Notes: a model not told the origin generated them from the sequence alone. 64,000 bases of DNA from an uncultured Vampirovibrio sp. (GCA_910577515.1 CAJTLW010000001.1:248001-312000), one strand, 5' to 3'; positions 35,411 through 43,910 are shown, counted from the stretch's first letter. Made by a program: numbers and translations.

Positions 35411-37243
35411 ATGGAAAAAATAAAATATCTTGAACTTTTAGCACCCGCACAAAATAAAGAATGTGCTTATGAGGCTATAAATTATGGTGCAGACAGCGTT
35501 TATATCGGGGCAACTCTTTACGGAGCAAGAAAAAGTGCCGGTAATTCACTTGATGATATCAAAGAAGTAATTGATTATGCACATAAATTTAATGTAAGAG
35601 TTTATATCACTTTGAATACTATTTTGAATAATGCAGAGCTTCAGGAGGCAGTTAAGATTATCAGAAAACTGCATGATATAAAAGCTGATGGCATAATTTT
35701 TCAGGATTTTGGAATATTAAATGAAGCACATGCCGGAAATTTGCCGGATATAAAACTTATAGCAAGTACCCAGTGTGATAACAGGGATAAAGAAAAGGCC
35801 AAATTTTTTGAAAAAATTGGTATAAGAAGGGTGATTTTAGCAAGAGAGCTTAGCCTTAATGAAATAAAGGAAATTTCAAAAAATACAGATGTTGAACTTG
35901 AAAGTTTTATTCATGGCGCGCTTTGTGTTTCTTATTCCGGGCAGTGTTATTTAAGCTATAAAATAGGCGGGCGCTCTGCAAACAGGGGCGAGTGTGCGCA
36001 AGCTTGCAGAAAAAAATACAGCCTGATTAATGATAAAGGAAAAATTTTAGCAAAAGATAAATATCTGCTTAGTATGAAAGATTTTATGGCTTCAGATAAA
36101 CTAAAAAACCTTGTCGATGCAGGAGTCACATCGTTTAAAATAGAAGGAAGACTGAAAGATAGTTTTTACATAAGAAATACCGTTTTACATTACAGAAAAC
36201 TTTTGGATGAAATTATAGAAAATCATAAAGATAAAGGGTATAAAAAGGTTTCAAGCGGAAAAATTTTTTCCGATTTTACCCCAAACCCAATTAAAAGCTT
36301 TAACAGAGATTTTTGCGAATACTTTTTAGACGGCAGAAAAGCACTAAATAAGGAGAGAATTTTTAATTTTGATACACCAAATTCCAAAGGAGAATTTTTA
36401 GGGTGTGTTAAAAAAGCTGAGAAAGATTATTTTTTATTAGATAGAAATGATGTAAAAATAAGCTCTCAGGATGGGCTTTGTTATATAGGGGAAAATGGCA
36501 GCATAACCGGCTTTCTTGTAAATAATTTTAAAGATGGAAAAATTTTCCCGAATGTACAGCAGAATTTAAAACCCGGAGTAAAAATTTACAAAAATAAGGA
36601 TAGCGCTTTTTACGGCGTTTTGAAAAATTCTAAAACAAAAAGGCGTATAGGTGTTGAATTTATTGTAAAAGACGGTATTTTAGAAGCTATCGATGAAGAT
36701 AAAAACCTTGTTTTGGTTGAATTTTCGGGTGAGAATGCAAAAAACCTTAAAAAAGCAAGGGAAGCTTGGGTTTCAGCATTACAAAAAACAGGAGAAAGTG
36801 ATTTTTATTTAGAAAACATAAAATTTGAAACAGAAGAAGTTTATTTTTTGCCAATATCAAAACTCAATGAGCTTCGACGAAATGCTTTAGAAAAATTAAT
36901 GCAAAAAAGACTGGAAAATTACAAGCCCGAAAGGCAGGATAGAATAAAAACTGCGCAATACCCTGAAAAATCGGGGGATTACAGGTTAAATGTGCATAAC
37001 AAAATGGCAGAAGAATTTTATAAAAAATGCGGATGCAGTATTGAGGAATATTCTCTTGAATCCGGCAGCAGTACAAAAAACAGAGAACTTATGAGAACAA
37101 AACATTGTATAAGACATAGTTTAGGAATGTGCTTAAAAAACACAGGCAATCATGAGAAGTTATTTTTAAAGGATGAATATGGTGAAAAATATGCACTTGA
37201 ATTTGATTGCAAAAATTGTGAGATGGTAGTAAAAAGCTTGTAA
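35411..37243 (+). CDS. U32 family protein (RlhA/YegQ-like)
   Basis: A 610-residue protein of the peptidase U32 group. The N-terminal half has LELLAPAQNKECAYEAINYG, the hallmark ESFIHGALCVSYSGQCYLS and GRSANRGECAQACRKKY. Members of this size install hydroxyl groups on RNA (RlhA on 23S rRNA C2501, TrhP on tRNA U34) using prephenate and Fe-S-type chemistry rather than acting as proteases; which applies here is unclear. The C-terminal part ends with Cys motifs LGMCLKN and EFDCKNCEMV. It is monocistronic, and a 160-base promoter region follows. Confidence 0.85.
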   Translation: MEKIKYLELLAPAQNKECAYEAINYGADSVYIGATLYGARKSAGNSLDDIKEVIDYAHKFNVRVYITLNTILNNAELQEAVKIIRKLHDIKADGIIFQDFGILNEAHAGNLPDIKLIASTQCDNRDKEKAKFFEKIGIRRVILARELSLNEIKEISKNTDVELESFIHGALCVSYSGQCYLSYKIGGRSANRGECAQACRKKYSLINDKGKILAKDKYLLSMKDFMASDKLKNLVDAGVTSFKIEGRLKDSFYIRNTVLHYRKLLDEIIENHKDKGYKKVSSGKIFSDFTPNPIKSFNRDFCEYFLDGRKALNKERIFNFDTPNSKGEFLGCVKKAEKDYFLLDRNDVKISSQDGLCYIGENGSITGFLVNNFKDGKIFPNVQQNLKPGVKIYKNKDSAFYGVLKNSKTKRRIGVEFIVKDGILEAIDEDKNLVLVEFSGENAKNLKKAREAWVSALQKTGESDFYLENIKFETEEVYFLPISKLNELRRNALEKLMQKRLENYKPERQDRIKTAQYPEKSGDYRLNVHNKMAEEFYKKCGCSIEEYSLESGSSTKNRELMRTKHCIRHSLGMCLKNTGNHEKLFLKDEYGEKYALEFDCKNCEMVVKSL

Positions 37244-37403
37244 AAGTTTGGTTTTAAACCAAGTAGATGAAACTTTGTTAAGGAATGTAACAAAAAAAGT
37301 ATATTTTGAAATCATATAAAGTATATAGTTTTTATATAATTGAGGAGCATTTCAAAAATAAATTTTGTAAGAGTATTTCACAAAGAACAAAGGAGTAGTA
37401 AAA

Positions 37404-37580
37404 ATGGAATTTGGAGCTTTAACAGGAGTAGGCCACTCAGGCGGAGTAAACTTCAAAGAACGCGATTTGAATGAAACTGCAGGACCCGTTGCACGCAGCG
37501 AGCAATCAGTTTTTGGAAGCGATACTGATATTTCCAAAGGACAGCTTCCCGAAGGATGCAGAGAACTTGGCAATTTCTAA
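37404..37580 (+). CDS. 58-residue small protein with strong ribosome site
   Basis: ATG 37404 to TAA 37580, preceded by AAAGGAG at optimal spacing. The product is Gly-rich and polar (MEFGALTGVGHSGGVNFKER ... LPEGCRELGNF) with one Cys, no signal peptide and no membrane helix. The leader is long, with a TATAAT at 37335-37340. The strong translation signal suggests a well-expressed small protein; its function is unknown. It stands before a second miniprotein gene and a terminator. Confidence 0.65.
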   Translation: MEFGALTGVGHSGGVNFKERDLNETAGPVARSEQSVFGSDTDISKGQLPEGCRELGNF

Positions 37581-37678
37581 TTTAATCCAAAGTTTAAAAC
37601 AAAGATTGTGTTACAAGATATTTGCTAAAAGTTTCTCTCGTACCTGATTTTTAGCGAATGTCAAAATATGGAGTTTTT

Positions 37679-37825
37679 ATGAGCGAAGCAAAAGTGGTAA
37701 ATTTTCTTCTTGCCGGTTTGCTGATTATGACAATCATTATGTTTTCCTGGACATTTATGTACATCAATAAAACACTCAGTAATAATGATATGAATGCACC
37801 AATAGTATCAGCATTCAGTGCTTAA
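37679..37825 (+). CDS. 48-residue single-pass membrane miniprotein
   Basis: ATG 37679 to TAA 37825, with GGAG five bases upstream. The product has a short polar start, one hydrophobic helix (about residues 8-29, including FLLAGLLIMTIIMFSW) and a polar tail ending in VSAFSA. It lies 98 bases after the 58-residue protein gene and just before a terminator. Candidate roles are a modulator or small subunit of a membrane complex; nothing identifies the partner. Confidence 0.6.
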   Translation: MSEAKVVNFLLAGLLIMTIIMFSWTFMYINKTLSNNDMNAPIVSAFSA

Positions 37826-37848
37826 AAAGGATAAAAGAAGAATTAATC

Positions 37849-37884
37849 AAAATCCCCCTTTGGTTTTATACCACAGGGGGATTT
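37849..37884. terminator. Bidirectional intrinsic terminator between the miniproteins and korD
   Basis: AAAATCCCCCT (37849-37859) pairs with AGGGGGATTTT (37875-37885), and an inner TGGT/ACCA extends the stem. T-runs flank it on both strands, so it can end the miniprotein and kor transcripts. Confidence 0.85.
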
Positions 37885-37905
37885 TTTTAACTTAAATTAT
37901 AATGC

Positions 37906-38160
37906 TTATTTTTTATTTACCTTAATTGCGCTATCAGGGCAAACCAAAGCACATGTGCCGCAAGCAATGCATTCTTCAGGGTTTGGTTCAACTGCAGGAG
38001 TTTGGTAAATACCAACTTCTTTTGACCAATTTAAGCATTTTTTAGGACATTTAACGATACAAAGCCCGCAGCCTTTGCAAAGGTCTGTAAAGCAATACCA
38101 GTCTGCTTTTCCTTTGGCTACATTTTCTACTTTAAAGCCTTTATGTTCAACTGTTGACAT
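37906..38160 (-). CDS. korD: 2-oxoacid:ferredoxin oxidoreductase, ferredoxin-like delta subunit
   Basis: An 84-residue protein with two 4Fe-4S motifs: CKGCGLCIVKCPKKC and CIACGTCALVCP. It is the electron-transfer subunit of a four-subunit 2-oxoacid:ferredoxin oxidoreductase. It starts directly after the gamma-subunit stop and ends the korABCD operon. The substrate assignment (2-oxoglutarate rather than branched-chain oxoacids) is inferred from subunit layout. Confidence 0.88.
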   Translation of the reverse strand: MSTVEHKGFKVENVAKGKADWYCFTDLCKGCGLCIVKCPKKCLNWSKEVGIYQTPAVEPNPEECIACGTCALVCPDSAIKVNKK

Positions 38161-38721
38161 TTATACACCTGCTTTCTGTATCATATCCATACCCATCTCA
38201 AGCGCTTTATAGTTGAGTTCACGAAGTTCGGGCTTGGCATCAAATTTCTTACCCAGAGCCATTTCCATTGCATTTTTAATATCATCAAGTCTTAAAACAT
38301 TTGTTGCAGAGAGCAATACGCCTAAAACAATGATATTAAATACTCTTGCGCTTAATTGTTCGTTTGCAATTTTATTTGCTTCAACCGCAATGATTTCTTT
38401 TGCCTGACAGGTAGGTTTTTTAGAACAAACTGATGAATCGTAGATTACTGTTGAATTTTCATTAGCGTAATCTGAGCATCTGTCTATTGCTCTGTCTGAT
38501 AACATAATCACGATATCACCTTTTGAAAATCTCGGTTCACCGATTTTTTCATCAGCAACCTGACAAAAAGCAATTGAAACGCCGCCGCGTTGTTCTACAC
38601 CAAAATTCGGAATATACAGGATTTCTTTTCCTGCTTCATATCCTGCTTCAACAAGGATTTTTGCGATAGATTGAACGCCTTGTCCGCCTTCACCGGCTAA
38701 TACTATTCTTGTTCTTGCCAT
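38161..38721 (-). CDS. korC: 2-oxoacid:ferredoxin oxidoreductase gamma subunit
   Basis: The 186-residue subunit starts ARTRIVLAGEGGQGVQSIAK, the gamma-domain glycine motif, followed by VEQRGGVSIAF. I place the start at ATG 38721 because GGAG lies at good spacing; the frame extends 15 residues further upstream, into the end of korB, without support. It forms the structural core that pairs with the ferredoxin-like subunit. It lies 4 bases after korB. Confidence 0.92.
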   Translation of the reverse strand: MARTRIVLAGEGGQGVQSIAKILVEAGYEAGKEILYIPNFGVEQRGGVSIAFCQVADEKIGEPRFSKGDIVIMLSDRAIDRCSDYANENSTVIYDSSVCSKKPTCQAKEIIAVEANKIANEQLSARVFNIIVLGVLLSATNVLRLDDIKNAMEMALGKKFDAKPELRELNYKALEMGMDMIQKAGV

Positions 38722-38725
38722 AATT

Positions 38726-39481
38726 TTACTCCAATCCTTCTCTTTGAACAAATTCTTTAACTTCAAAGAATGATTCCATAGTTTTTAATCTGTCCCAAGT
38801 ACCTTCGTTATTAGTTCTCCAGTTAAGAGGGCAAATTGAAAGAACTTCAACAAATGAAAATCCGCCTTTTTCAACATTTTTAAGTGCTTTTGTAAACACT
38901 TTTCTAAGGCTTCTTAAATTTGAAACTGAAGATCTAGCAACATAAGCTTTTTCAGGGTCTACAATAGATGCAACCATTTCGGCACCTCTTGCAGGTTTAC
39001 CTGTAACTTCGCAATCTCTTCCGTATGGAGTAGTTTCTGTTTTTTGTCCCGGCATTGTAGTTGGCGCCATTTGGCCGCCTGTCATACCGTAGTTTGTATT
39101 GTTTGCAAGCACGATAAGCATATTTTCAGCACGAACAGCAGCATTCACAAGGTGTTGTGAACCAATTGCAAGACCGCCGCCATCGCCCATATAAGCAATA
39201 CCAACAGTACCGGGGTTAGCTCTTGTTACACCGTATATAACAGGTGTTGTTCTACCGTGGTGTGTTTGAACGGTATCAACGTTCATATAATTCCAGGATA
39301 GAAGCGAGCAGCCGATATCACAGCCAAAAACTGCTTTTTCCTGAAGGTTTAAATCGTCAATGGTATGTGCCAGAGTTTTCAAAATCATACCATGACCACA
39401 TCCGGGGCAGAATTTGCTAGCGCCTGCTTCGGCGTTTTGCGCTTTCGCTAAATCCGGAGTAACATCAAGTGTTTGAACCAT
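38726..39481 (-). CDS. korB: 2-oxoacid:ferredoxin oxidoreductase beta subunit (TPP-binding)
   Basis: The 251-residue subunit binds thiamine diphosphate and a 4Fe-4S cluster. FCPGCGHGMILKTL supplies two cluster Cys; VFGCDIGCSLLSW, the HGRTTPVIYG block and the TPP motif YMGDGGGLAIG ... NNTNYGMTGGQ follow. It lies between korA and korC in the operon and is the usual length. Confidence 0.95.
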   Translation of the reverse strand: MVQTLDVTPDLAKAQNAEAGASKFCPGCGHGMILKTLAHTIDDLNLQEKAVFGCDIGCSLLSWNYMNVDTVQTHHGRTTPVIYGVTRANPGTVGIAYMGDGGGLAIGSQHLVNAAVRAENMLIVLANNTNYGMTGGQMAPTTMPGQKTETTPYGRDCEVTGKPARGAEMVASIVDPEKAYVARSSVSNLRSLRKVFTKALKNVEKGGFSFVEVLSICPLNWRTNNEGTWDRLKTMESFFEVKEFVQREGLE

Positions 39482-39532
39482 TTATTTATCCTCTTTTTCT
39501 TAATTTACTTAATATCGTTTAATAGTTAAAAA

Positions 39533-40636
39533 CTACACTGTAGCCGGAGTCTTAACCATTTGTTCAACTTTTTGAACAATATCGTCACCGGTTACACCAA
39601 CACCCATTTTGAATAATGTTGAATAAGGTGTTTGAAGACCATAGATTTTTTCTAATACCATTTGAGCCAATTGACCATTTGCAGATTCTGTAAATAATAC
39701 TTGTTTAGCTCTTTGTACAGCTGCTCTTAAAGGTTTCACAGCCAAAGGTCTTAGTGTAATAGGTCTAAATAAACCAGCTTTGATGCCTTTTGCTCTTAAT
39801 TCATCAACAGCAGTCATAGCAGAACGTGCTACGATACCGTGAGCAATGATAAGAATTTCAGCATCTTCTGCTTTATATTCAAGATATTCTTCAATTTCAG
39901 GAGCAATTCTGTCAAATTCAGCTTGATAGCTGTCAAGAACTTCCATCAATTCTTCTTCAAGGTTAAAGGTGTTTCTCATGTGGTTAGCTTTTCTATCCAC
40001 ATCAATTCTGCCTTCAGCTCTTAAGAATGCAGGGGTTGGCTCCATTTTGATGCCGCGGCTTGCAGGGTCATATAATGTTACAGGTTCTCTCATTTTACCT
40101 TGATAGCCATCAGCTAGCATAAAGGTTGGGAATCTGTATTTCCAAGCCGTATTAAATGCTTTAATCATATAATCATATAAATCTTGGTGACCGGCTGTAG
40201 AATAAACAATTCTGAAACCTTCGCCGTTTCCGCCAAAGCATGTTAATCTTGTTTCTTGTTGAGCATAAATTACAGTGGCTGTTGAAGGGCCTCCTCTTTG
40301 CATAACAGCACAAACAAAAGGTATTCTCATCATTTCAGCCATGCTTTGAGCATCCTGCATGATAACATTACCCGGGCCAGCTGTTGCCGTAAAAGCTCTT
40401 TTACCGGCTAAAATACCGCCAATTGTAGAAAAACCGGCTGAAATTTCATCTTCTGTTTGAAGGAAACCGGCTTCTGTTTTTGGAAGCAATTTGCACCATG
40501 TGTGCATGATTTCGTTTTGCGGTGTAATAGGATAACCGTACATAAACTCAGCCTCTGCGGCATTTGCTGCATAAGCTATGGTTTCATTTCCGGTTAAGAA
40601 CATTCTTGTGTCTTCAGTAATAAGTTTTTTAACCAT
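39533..40636 (-). CDS. korA: 2-oxoacid:ferredoxin oxidoreductase alpha subunit
   Basis: A 367-residue alpha subunit with FLTGNETIAYAANAAEAEFM, GYPITPQNEIMHTW and SAGFSTIGGILAGKRAFTAT. The complex reversibly decarboxylates a 2-oxoacid to its acyl-CoA with reduction of ferredoxin; size and domain layout best fit 2-oxoglutarate (KOR). It heads the korABCD operon, with a well-formed promoter overlapped by a palindrome (separate entries). Confidence 0.92.
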   Translation of the reverse strand: MVKKLITEDTRMFLTGNETIAYAANAAEAEFMYGYPITPQNEIMHTWCKLLPKTEAGFLQTEDEISAGFSTIGGILAGKRAFTATAGPGNVIMQDAQSMAEMMRIPFVCAVMQRGGPSTATVIYAQQETRLTCFGGNGEGFRIVYSTAGHQDLYDYMIKAFNTAWKYRFPTFMLADGYQGKMREPVTLYDPASRGIKMEPTPAFLRAEGRIDVDRKANHMRNTFNLEEELMEVLDSYQAEFDRIAPEIEEYLEYKAEDAEILIIAHGIVARSAMTAVDELRAKGIKAGLFRPITLRPLAVKPLRAAVQRAKQVLFTESANGQLAQMVLEKIYGLQTPYSTLFKMGVGVTGDDIVQKVEQMVKTPATV

Positions 40637-40660
40637 ATTAATTCCTTACTTTGTGAACTA

Positions 40661-40680
40661 AGTACAATAAAATTTGTACT
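40661..40680 (-). promoter_or_regulatory. Palindromic candidate operator of the kor operon
   Basis: A 20-base palindrome reads AGTACAA, six bases, TTGTACT, with perfectly matched 7-base arms. It covers the -10 region of the kor promoter, a typical repressor position. The regulator is not identifiable from this window. Confidence 0.45.
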
Positions 40681-40701
40681 ACAAAGAAAGGACGGTTTCA
40701 A
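40673..40701 (-). promoter_or_regulatory. Probable kor operon promoter
   Basis: On the minus strand TTGAAA (40701-40696) is followed after 17 bases by TACAAA (40678-40673). Transcription should start near 40666, about 30 bases before the korA ATG. Confidence 0.55.
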
Positions 40702-40721
40702 GTTTTTTAACATATTTAAAA

Positions 40722-41900
40722 TCAGGAGTTTTTATTACTTTTATGTTTTGCTTTTTCAACAAGAGCTTCTTCTATATTGTTTAAATCAAGGCATGATGGC
40801 AGAATATTTTCATTTATTGAAGGAAATTTTTGTTTGCATAAGTCATCATCAGATAATTTATCCCATTTTGTTCTTGCAGTTTCATAAGCCAAGGTTAAAT
40901 ATTTATTAAATGCTATTTTAAGTTCGGGATTTTCTCCAACTTTTTTGAGGGCTTTTGAAACTTCAGGCAAACCCGATATGGCTTTTCCCTGAAGGCCTTT
41001 ATAGCAAACATCTTCAATTTCTTTTACCCTTGCAACCCCTCTTCCTAAAATTTGGATTTCAGCATCAATACCATTTGCCATTTCTATAATAATATGGGTT
41101 GCAGTATACCCTGATGTTTTTCTTTTATTATAAACATCGGGATAGTCGCCGCCAAATTCTTTGGTGCTGGCATCCGCAAGGTCTTCTGCTTTTTTATTAG
41201 TCAGATACGGATGTGTACCATAATTTTTTATACTTTTAATTTTTGGTCCGTTGCCCGCTTCAATAGATTCAATCAGCCTGTTTATTATAGCATTTGCTTC
41301 GCCATTGTTTCCATGGGCAAGAATAAGCCTTGCACCAAGAAGGTCATGGATTTTTAATTTTACAAGTGCAGGAGAAACGTTAACCGGATATCCGTCATTT
41401 TTCTGCATAAGCTCTGAAACTACGGTAGACATCTTTTTTGCAATAGATTGGGACGATTTAACTCTTACTTCTTTTTTTGCAATGGGCTTAGTTTTAGTGG
41501 TTTTAATGGCATCATTATTCAAAAGTGAATCAAATATGCACATCTTTATTTTAAAAATTGTTTCAAGTTTTTTTGCTTCCTGATGCACTTCAGATGAAAC
41601 CGGCAATAAATCCCTATAAAGACTAAAAGCGTGATAGTCCATTTTTTTAGCAGCATTATCAGCAACGTATAAGCATGCGTATGCATCCGAACTTCTTAAA
41701 GAGCTATCATCATGTGTCTTTGCAGAAGTCTTTTTACGGCCGGTGAAAGAAACCGTATCCGCTTCGAGAGGTGCAAGATTATTATTGGTGATTTTGCCCA
41801 AAAAGGGTGAGGGGGGGGTCAAACCCGCTTCTGATGAGGCTTTCAGCCCTGTTGATAAAGTATTTGAAAATTTTGAGTATAAATTTTGTAAACCTAACAT
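40722..41900 (-). CDS. RelA/SpoT-domain nucleotidyltransferase-like protein
   Basis: A 392-residue protein with a RelA/SpoT synthetase-like domain at about 144-300. Landmarks are VRVKSSQSIAKKM (Arg146, Lys148, Ser152, Lys156), DLLGAR (Asp186), the G-loop-like SGYTATH (Tyr265, His269) and EIQIL (Glu281), so both catalytic acids and the stacking Tyr are kept. There is no hydrolase HD, TGS or ACT domain. The first 65 residues look disordered and contain DTVSFTGRKK (48-57); the C-terminal 90 are helical. It could make (p)ppGpp-like alarmones or act as a nucleotide-modifying toxin or effector. Codons 28-31 contain an eight-C tract, a possible slippage site. GGAAG precedes the ATG. Confidence 0.78.
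   Translation of the reverse strand: MLGLQNLYSKFSNTLSTGLKASSEAGLTPPSPFLGKITNNNLAPLEADTVSFTGRKKTSAKTHDDSSLRSSDAYACLYVADNAAKKMDYHAFSLYRDLLPVSSEVHQEAKKLETIFKIKMCIFDSLLNNDAIKTTKTKPIAKKEVRVKSSQSIAKKMSTVVSELMQKNDGYPVNVSPALVKLKIHDLLGARLILAHGNNGEANAIINRLIESIEAGNGPKIKSIKNYGTHPYLTNKKAEDLADASTKEFGGDYPDVYNKRKTSGYTATHIIIEMANGIDAEIQILGRGVARVKEIEDVCYKGLQGKAISGLPEVSKALKKVGENPELKIAFNKYLTLAYETARTKWDKLSDDDLCKQKFPSINENILPSCLDLNNIEEALVEKAKHKSNKNS
41811..41818 (-). repeat. Eight-C homopolymer tract in the RelA/SpoT-like gene
   Basis: Eight consecutive C on the coding strand (G on the plus strand) encode part of Thr-Pro-Pro near residue 29. G/C runs of this length are rare in such AT-rich DNA. A one-base slip would shift the frame upstream of the catalytic domain. 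Confidence 0.7.
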
Positions 41901-41995
41901 TTATTTCTTCCGGCATTTTTCAGTTTTATTAACTTGCGTACACAATACAAAACAGATGAAGCGCTATTATTGCTTTATTTGTTTAGAATTGTTAA

Positions 41996-42358
41996 CTAAA
42001 ATTCTATATTTTTAATATGGATAATTTGAGGCTTACTTTCCGTATTTTGTAAAAACACTGATATTGCATCAATTCTGTAGTTTTTATAAAAGATTTTTGA
42101 ATTTTGAAGATAAGATAAAGCGGATTTTCTTATTTTATCAAGTTTTGTGCGGGTTATGGCTTCCAAAGGTGCGCCAAAAGCATTTGATGAGCGGGTTTTA
42201 ACCTCAATAAAACATAAGGTATTCTTATCCAGCGCTATGATATCAATTTCTCCGTATCTTGAAAAATGGTAATTTGTTTCAAGAATTTTATAACCGTTTT
42301 TTATAAGATAATTTACGGCAATATCTTCCCCGTATTTACCTTTGTTTTTGTTTGACAT
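41996..42358 (-). CDS. YraN/UPF0102 family endonuclease-like protein
   Basis: A 120-residue protein with the UPF0102 pattern: GKYGEDIAVNYLIKNGYKIL, then YGEIDIIALDKNTLCFIEVK, whose Asp and Glu-x-Lys resemble a restriction-endonuclease-type metal site, and TKLDKIRKSAL. Its role is unclear; it is often linked to DNA uptake or rnhB. It is divergent from gatA, with 42 bases between. Confidence 0.9.
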   Translation of the reverse strand: MSNKNKGKYGEDIAVNYLIKNGYKILETNYHFSRYGEIDIIALDKNTLCFIEVKTRSSNAFGAPLEAITRTKLDKIRKSALSYLQNSKIFYKNYRIDAISVFLQNTESKPQIIHIKNIEF

Positions 42359-42400
42359 AAAATAATTTTACACCATAAAGATTTAAACGGGAGTTTTTAA

Positions 42401-43861
42401 ATGGAATTATTGAAAAAAACAGCAGTTGAGATAAGAAAAGCACTTCTTTCAAAAGAAGTTTCAGCGGTTGAATTAACCGAGGCTACTTATAAAAGAATAG
42501 AAGATGTTGAAGATAAAATCGGTGCTTATAATTCTTTAACAAAAGAATATGCGCTTGATACAGCAAAAGAGGTTGATAAAAAAATTGCAGCAGGCGAAAC
42601 TTTACCAAAAATGGCAGGAATACCGCTTGCGCTTAAAGATAACATTAATTTAAAAGGATATAAAACAACAGCATCAAGCAAGATTTTGGAAAATTTTACC
42701 TCTCCTTATGATGCAACAGTCAGCAAAAAATTAAGAGAAAACCTTGTGCCTGTTATAGGAAAGGCAAATTTGGATGAATTTGCAATGGGGTCATCAAATG
42801 AAAACTCAGCGTTTAAAAAAGTACACAACCCTTACAATTTAAATAAAGTTCCAGGAGGCTCTTCGGGAGGCTCTGCAGCTTCTGTTTCAGCGCTTGAAGC
42901 AACGGTTGCACTTGGTTCTGATACAGGTGGTTCTATCAGGCTTCCTGCAAGTTTTTGTGGTATTTCTGGTTTTAAACCAACTTATGGAAGAGTTTCAAGA
43001 TACGGCTTAATTGCTTTTGCATCATCTTTAGACCAAATCGGGCCTTTTGGAAGATGCGTTGAAGATATTACAGATTTATATGAAACAATTGCAGGATACG
43101 ATTCAAAAGATTCAACTTCATTAAACATGCCGGTTGGCAATATTTCAAAAACCCTGAAAAATGATATCAAGGGAATGAAAATCGGCGTTATAAAAGAATT
43201 AATGGCAGAAGGTGTATCGGATTGTGTTAAAAAAGCAATTGAAGATGCAGTTAAAGTTTATGAAAAGCTTGGCGCAACAGTTAAAGAGGTTTCCCTTCCC
43301 TTGTTGAAACATTCAATCGGAGTTTACTATATTATTGCAACTGCTGAAGCAAGCTCTAATCTTGCACGTTTTGACGGCGTAAAATACGGCTTCAGAACGG
43401 CAGATGCTAAAAACCTGATGGAAATGTATACAAAAACAAGAAAAGAAGGTTTCGGAGATGAAGTTAAAAGGCGTATAATGCTTGGAACTTATGCACTTTC
43501 AAGCGGATACTATGATGCTTATTACAAAAAAGCACAGCAGTTAAGACGCTTAATTAAAGACGATTTTGACAGAGTATTTAAAGAAGTAGATGTTTTATTA
43601 AGCCCCACATGCCCTACAACCGCTTTTGATATCGGCTCAAGAAATGAAGATCCGCTTGCAATGTATTTAACAGATATTGGAACAATCTGTGCCAATTTAA
43701 TAGGCGCACCTGCAATCAGTATTCCTGCAGGGTTTGACAAAGATGGTATGCCAATCGGTATGCAATTAATTTCACAAGTTCTCCAAGAAGAACCGCTTTT
43801 AAGATGTGCGTACAATTTTGAAAAAGAAACAGATTTTCATACAAAATTAGCAAATGTGTAG
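42401..43861 (+). CDS. gatA: Asp/Glu-tRNA amidotransferase subunit A
   Basis: A 486-residue amidase-signature enzyme that frees ammonia from glutamine for conversion of Glu-tRNA-Gln or Asp-tRNA-Asn. The catalytic Lys-Ser-Ser triad lies in LALKDNI, GGSSGGSAAS and GSDTGGSIRLPASFCG. The motif GFKPTYGRVSRYGL is characteristic of GatA. gatB and gatC are not adjacent. GGGAG precedes the ATG and a terminator follows. Confidence 0.96.
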   Translation: MELLKKTAVEIRKALLSKEVSAVELTEATYKRIEDVEDKIGAYNSLTKEYALDTAKEVDKKIAAGETLPKMAGIPLALKDNINLKGYKTTASSKILENFTSPYDATVSKKLRENLVPVIGKANLDEFAMGSSNENSAFKKVHNPYNLNKVPGGSSGGSAASVSALEATVALGSDTGGSIRLPASFCGISGFKPTYGRVSRYGLIAFASSLDQIGPFGRCVEDITDLYETIAGYDSKDSTSLNMPVGNISKTLKNDIKGMKIGVIKELMAEGVSDCVKKAIEDAVKVYEKLGATVKEVSLPLLKHSIGVYYIIATAEASSNLARFDGVKYGFRTADAKNLMEMYTKTRKEGFGDEVKRRIMLGTYALSSGYYDAYYKKAQQLRRLIKDDFDRVFKEVDVLLSPTCPTTAFDIGSRNEDPLAMYLTDIGTICANLIGAPAISIPAGFDKDGMPIGMQLISQVLQEEPLLRCAYNFEKETDFHTKLANV

Positions 43862-43877
43862 AGAATTAAACTATTTT

Positions 43878-43910
43878 ATGCCCTGAAATTTATTTTTCGG
43901 GGCATTTTTT
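43878..43910 (+). terminator. Intrinsic terminator after gatA
   Basis: ATGCCCTGA (43878-43886) pairs with TCGGGGCAT (43897-43905), including one G-T pair, and is followed by TTTTT. Confidence 0.8.

Noticed and set aside
37248..37262. Palindrome TTGGTTTTAAACCAA after the U32 gene
   Set aside because: It is weak, AT-rich and not followed by a T-run, so I do not call it a terminator.
37352..37573. Open frame of 73 codons on the minus strand
   Set aside because: It is antisense to the 58-residue protein gene, which has a strong ribosome site.
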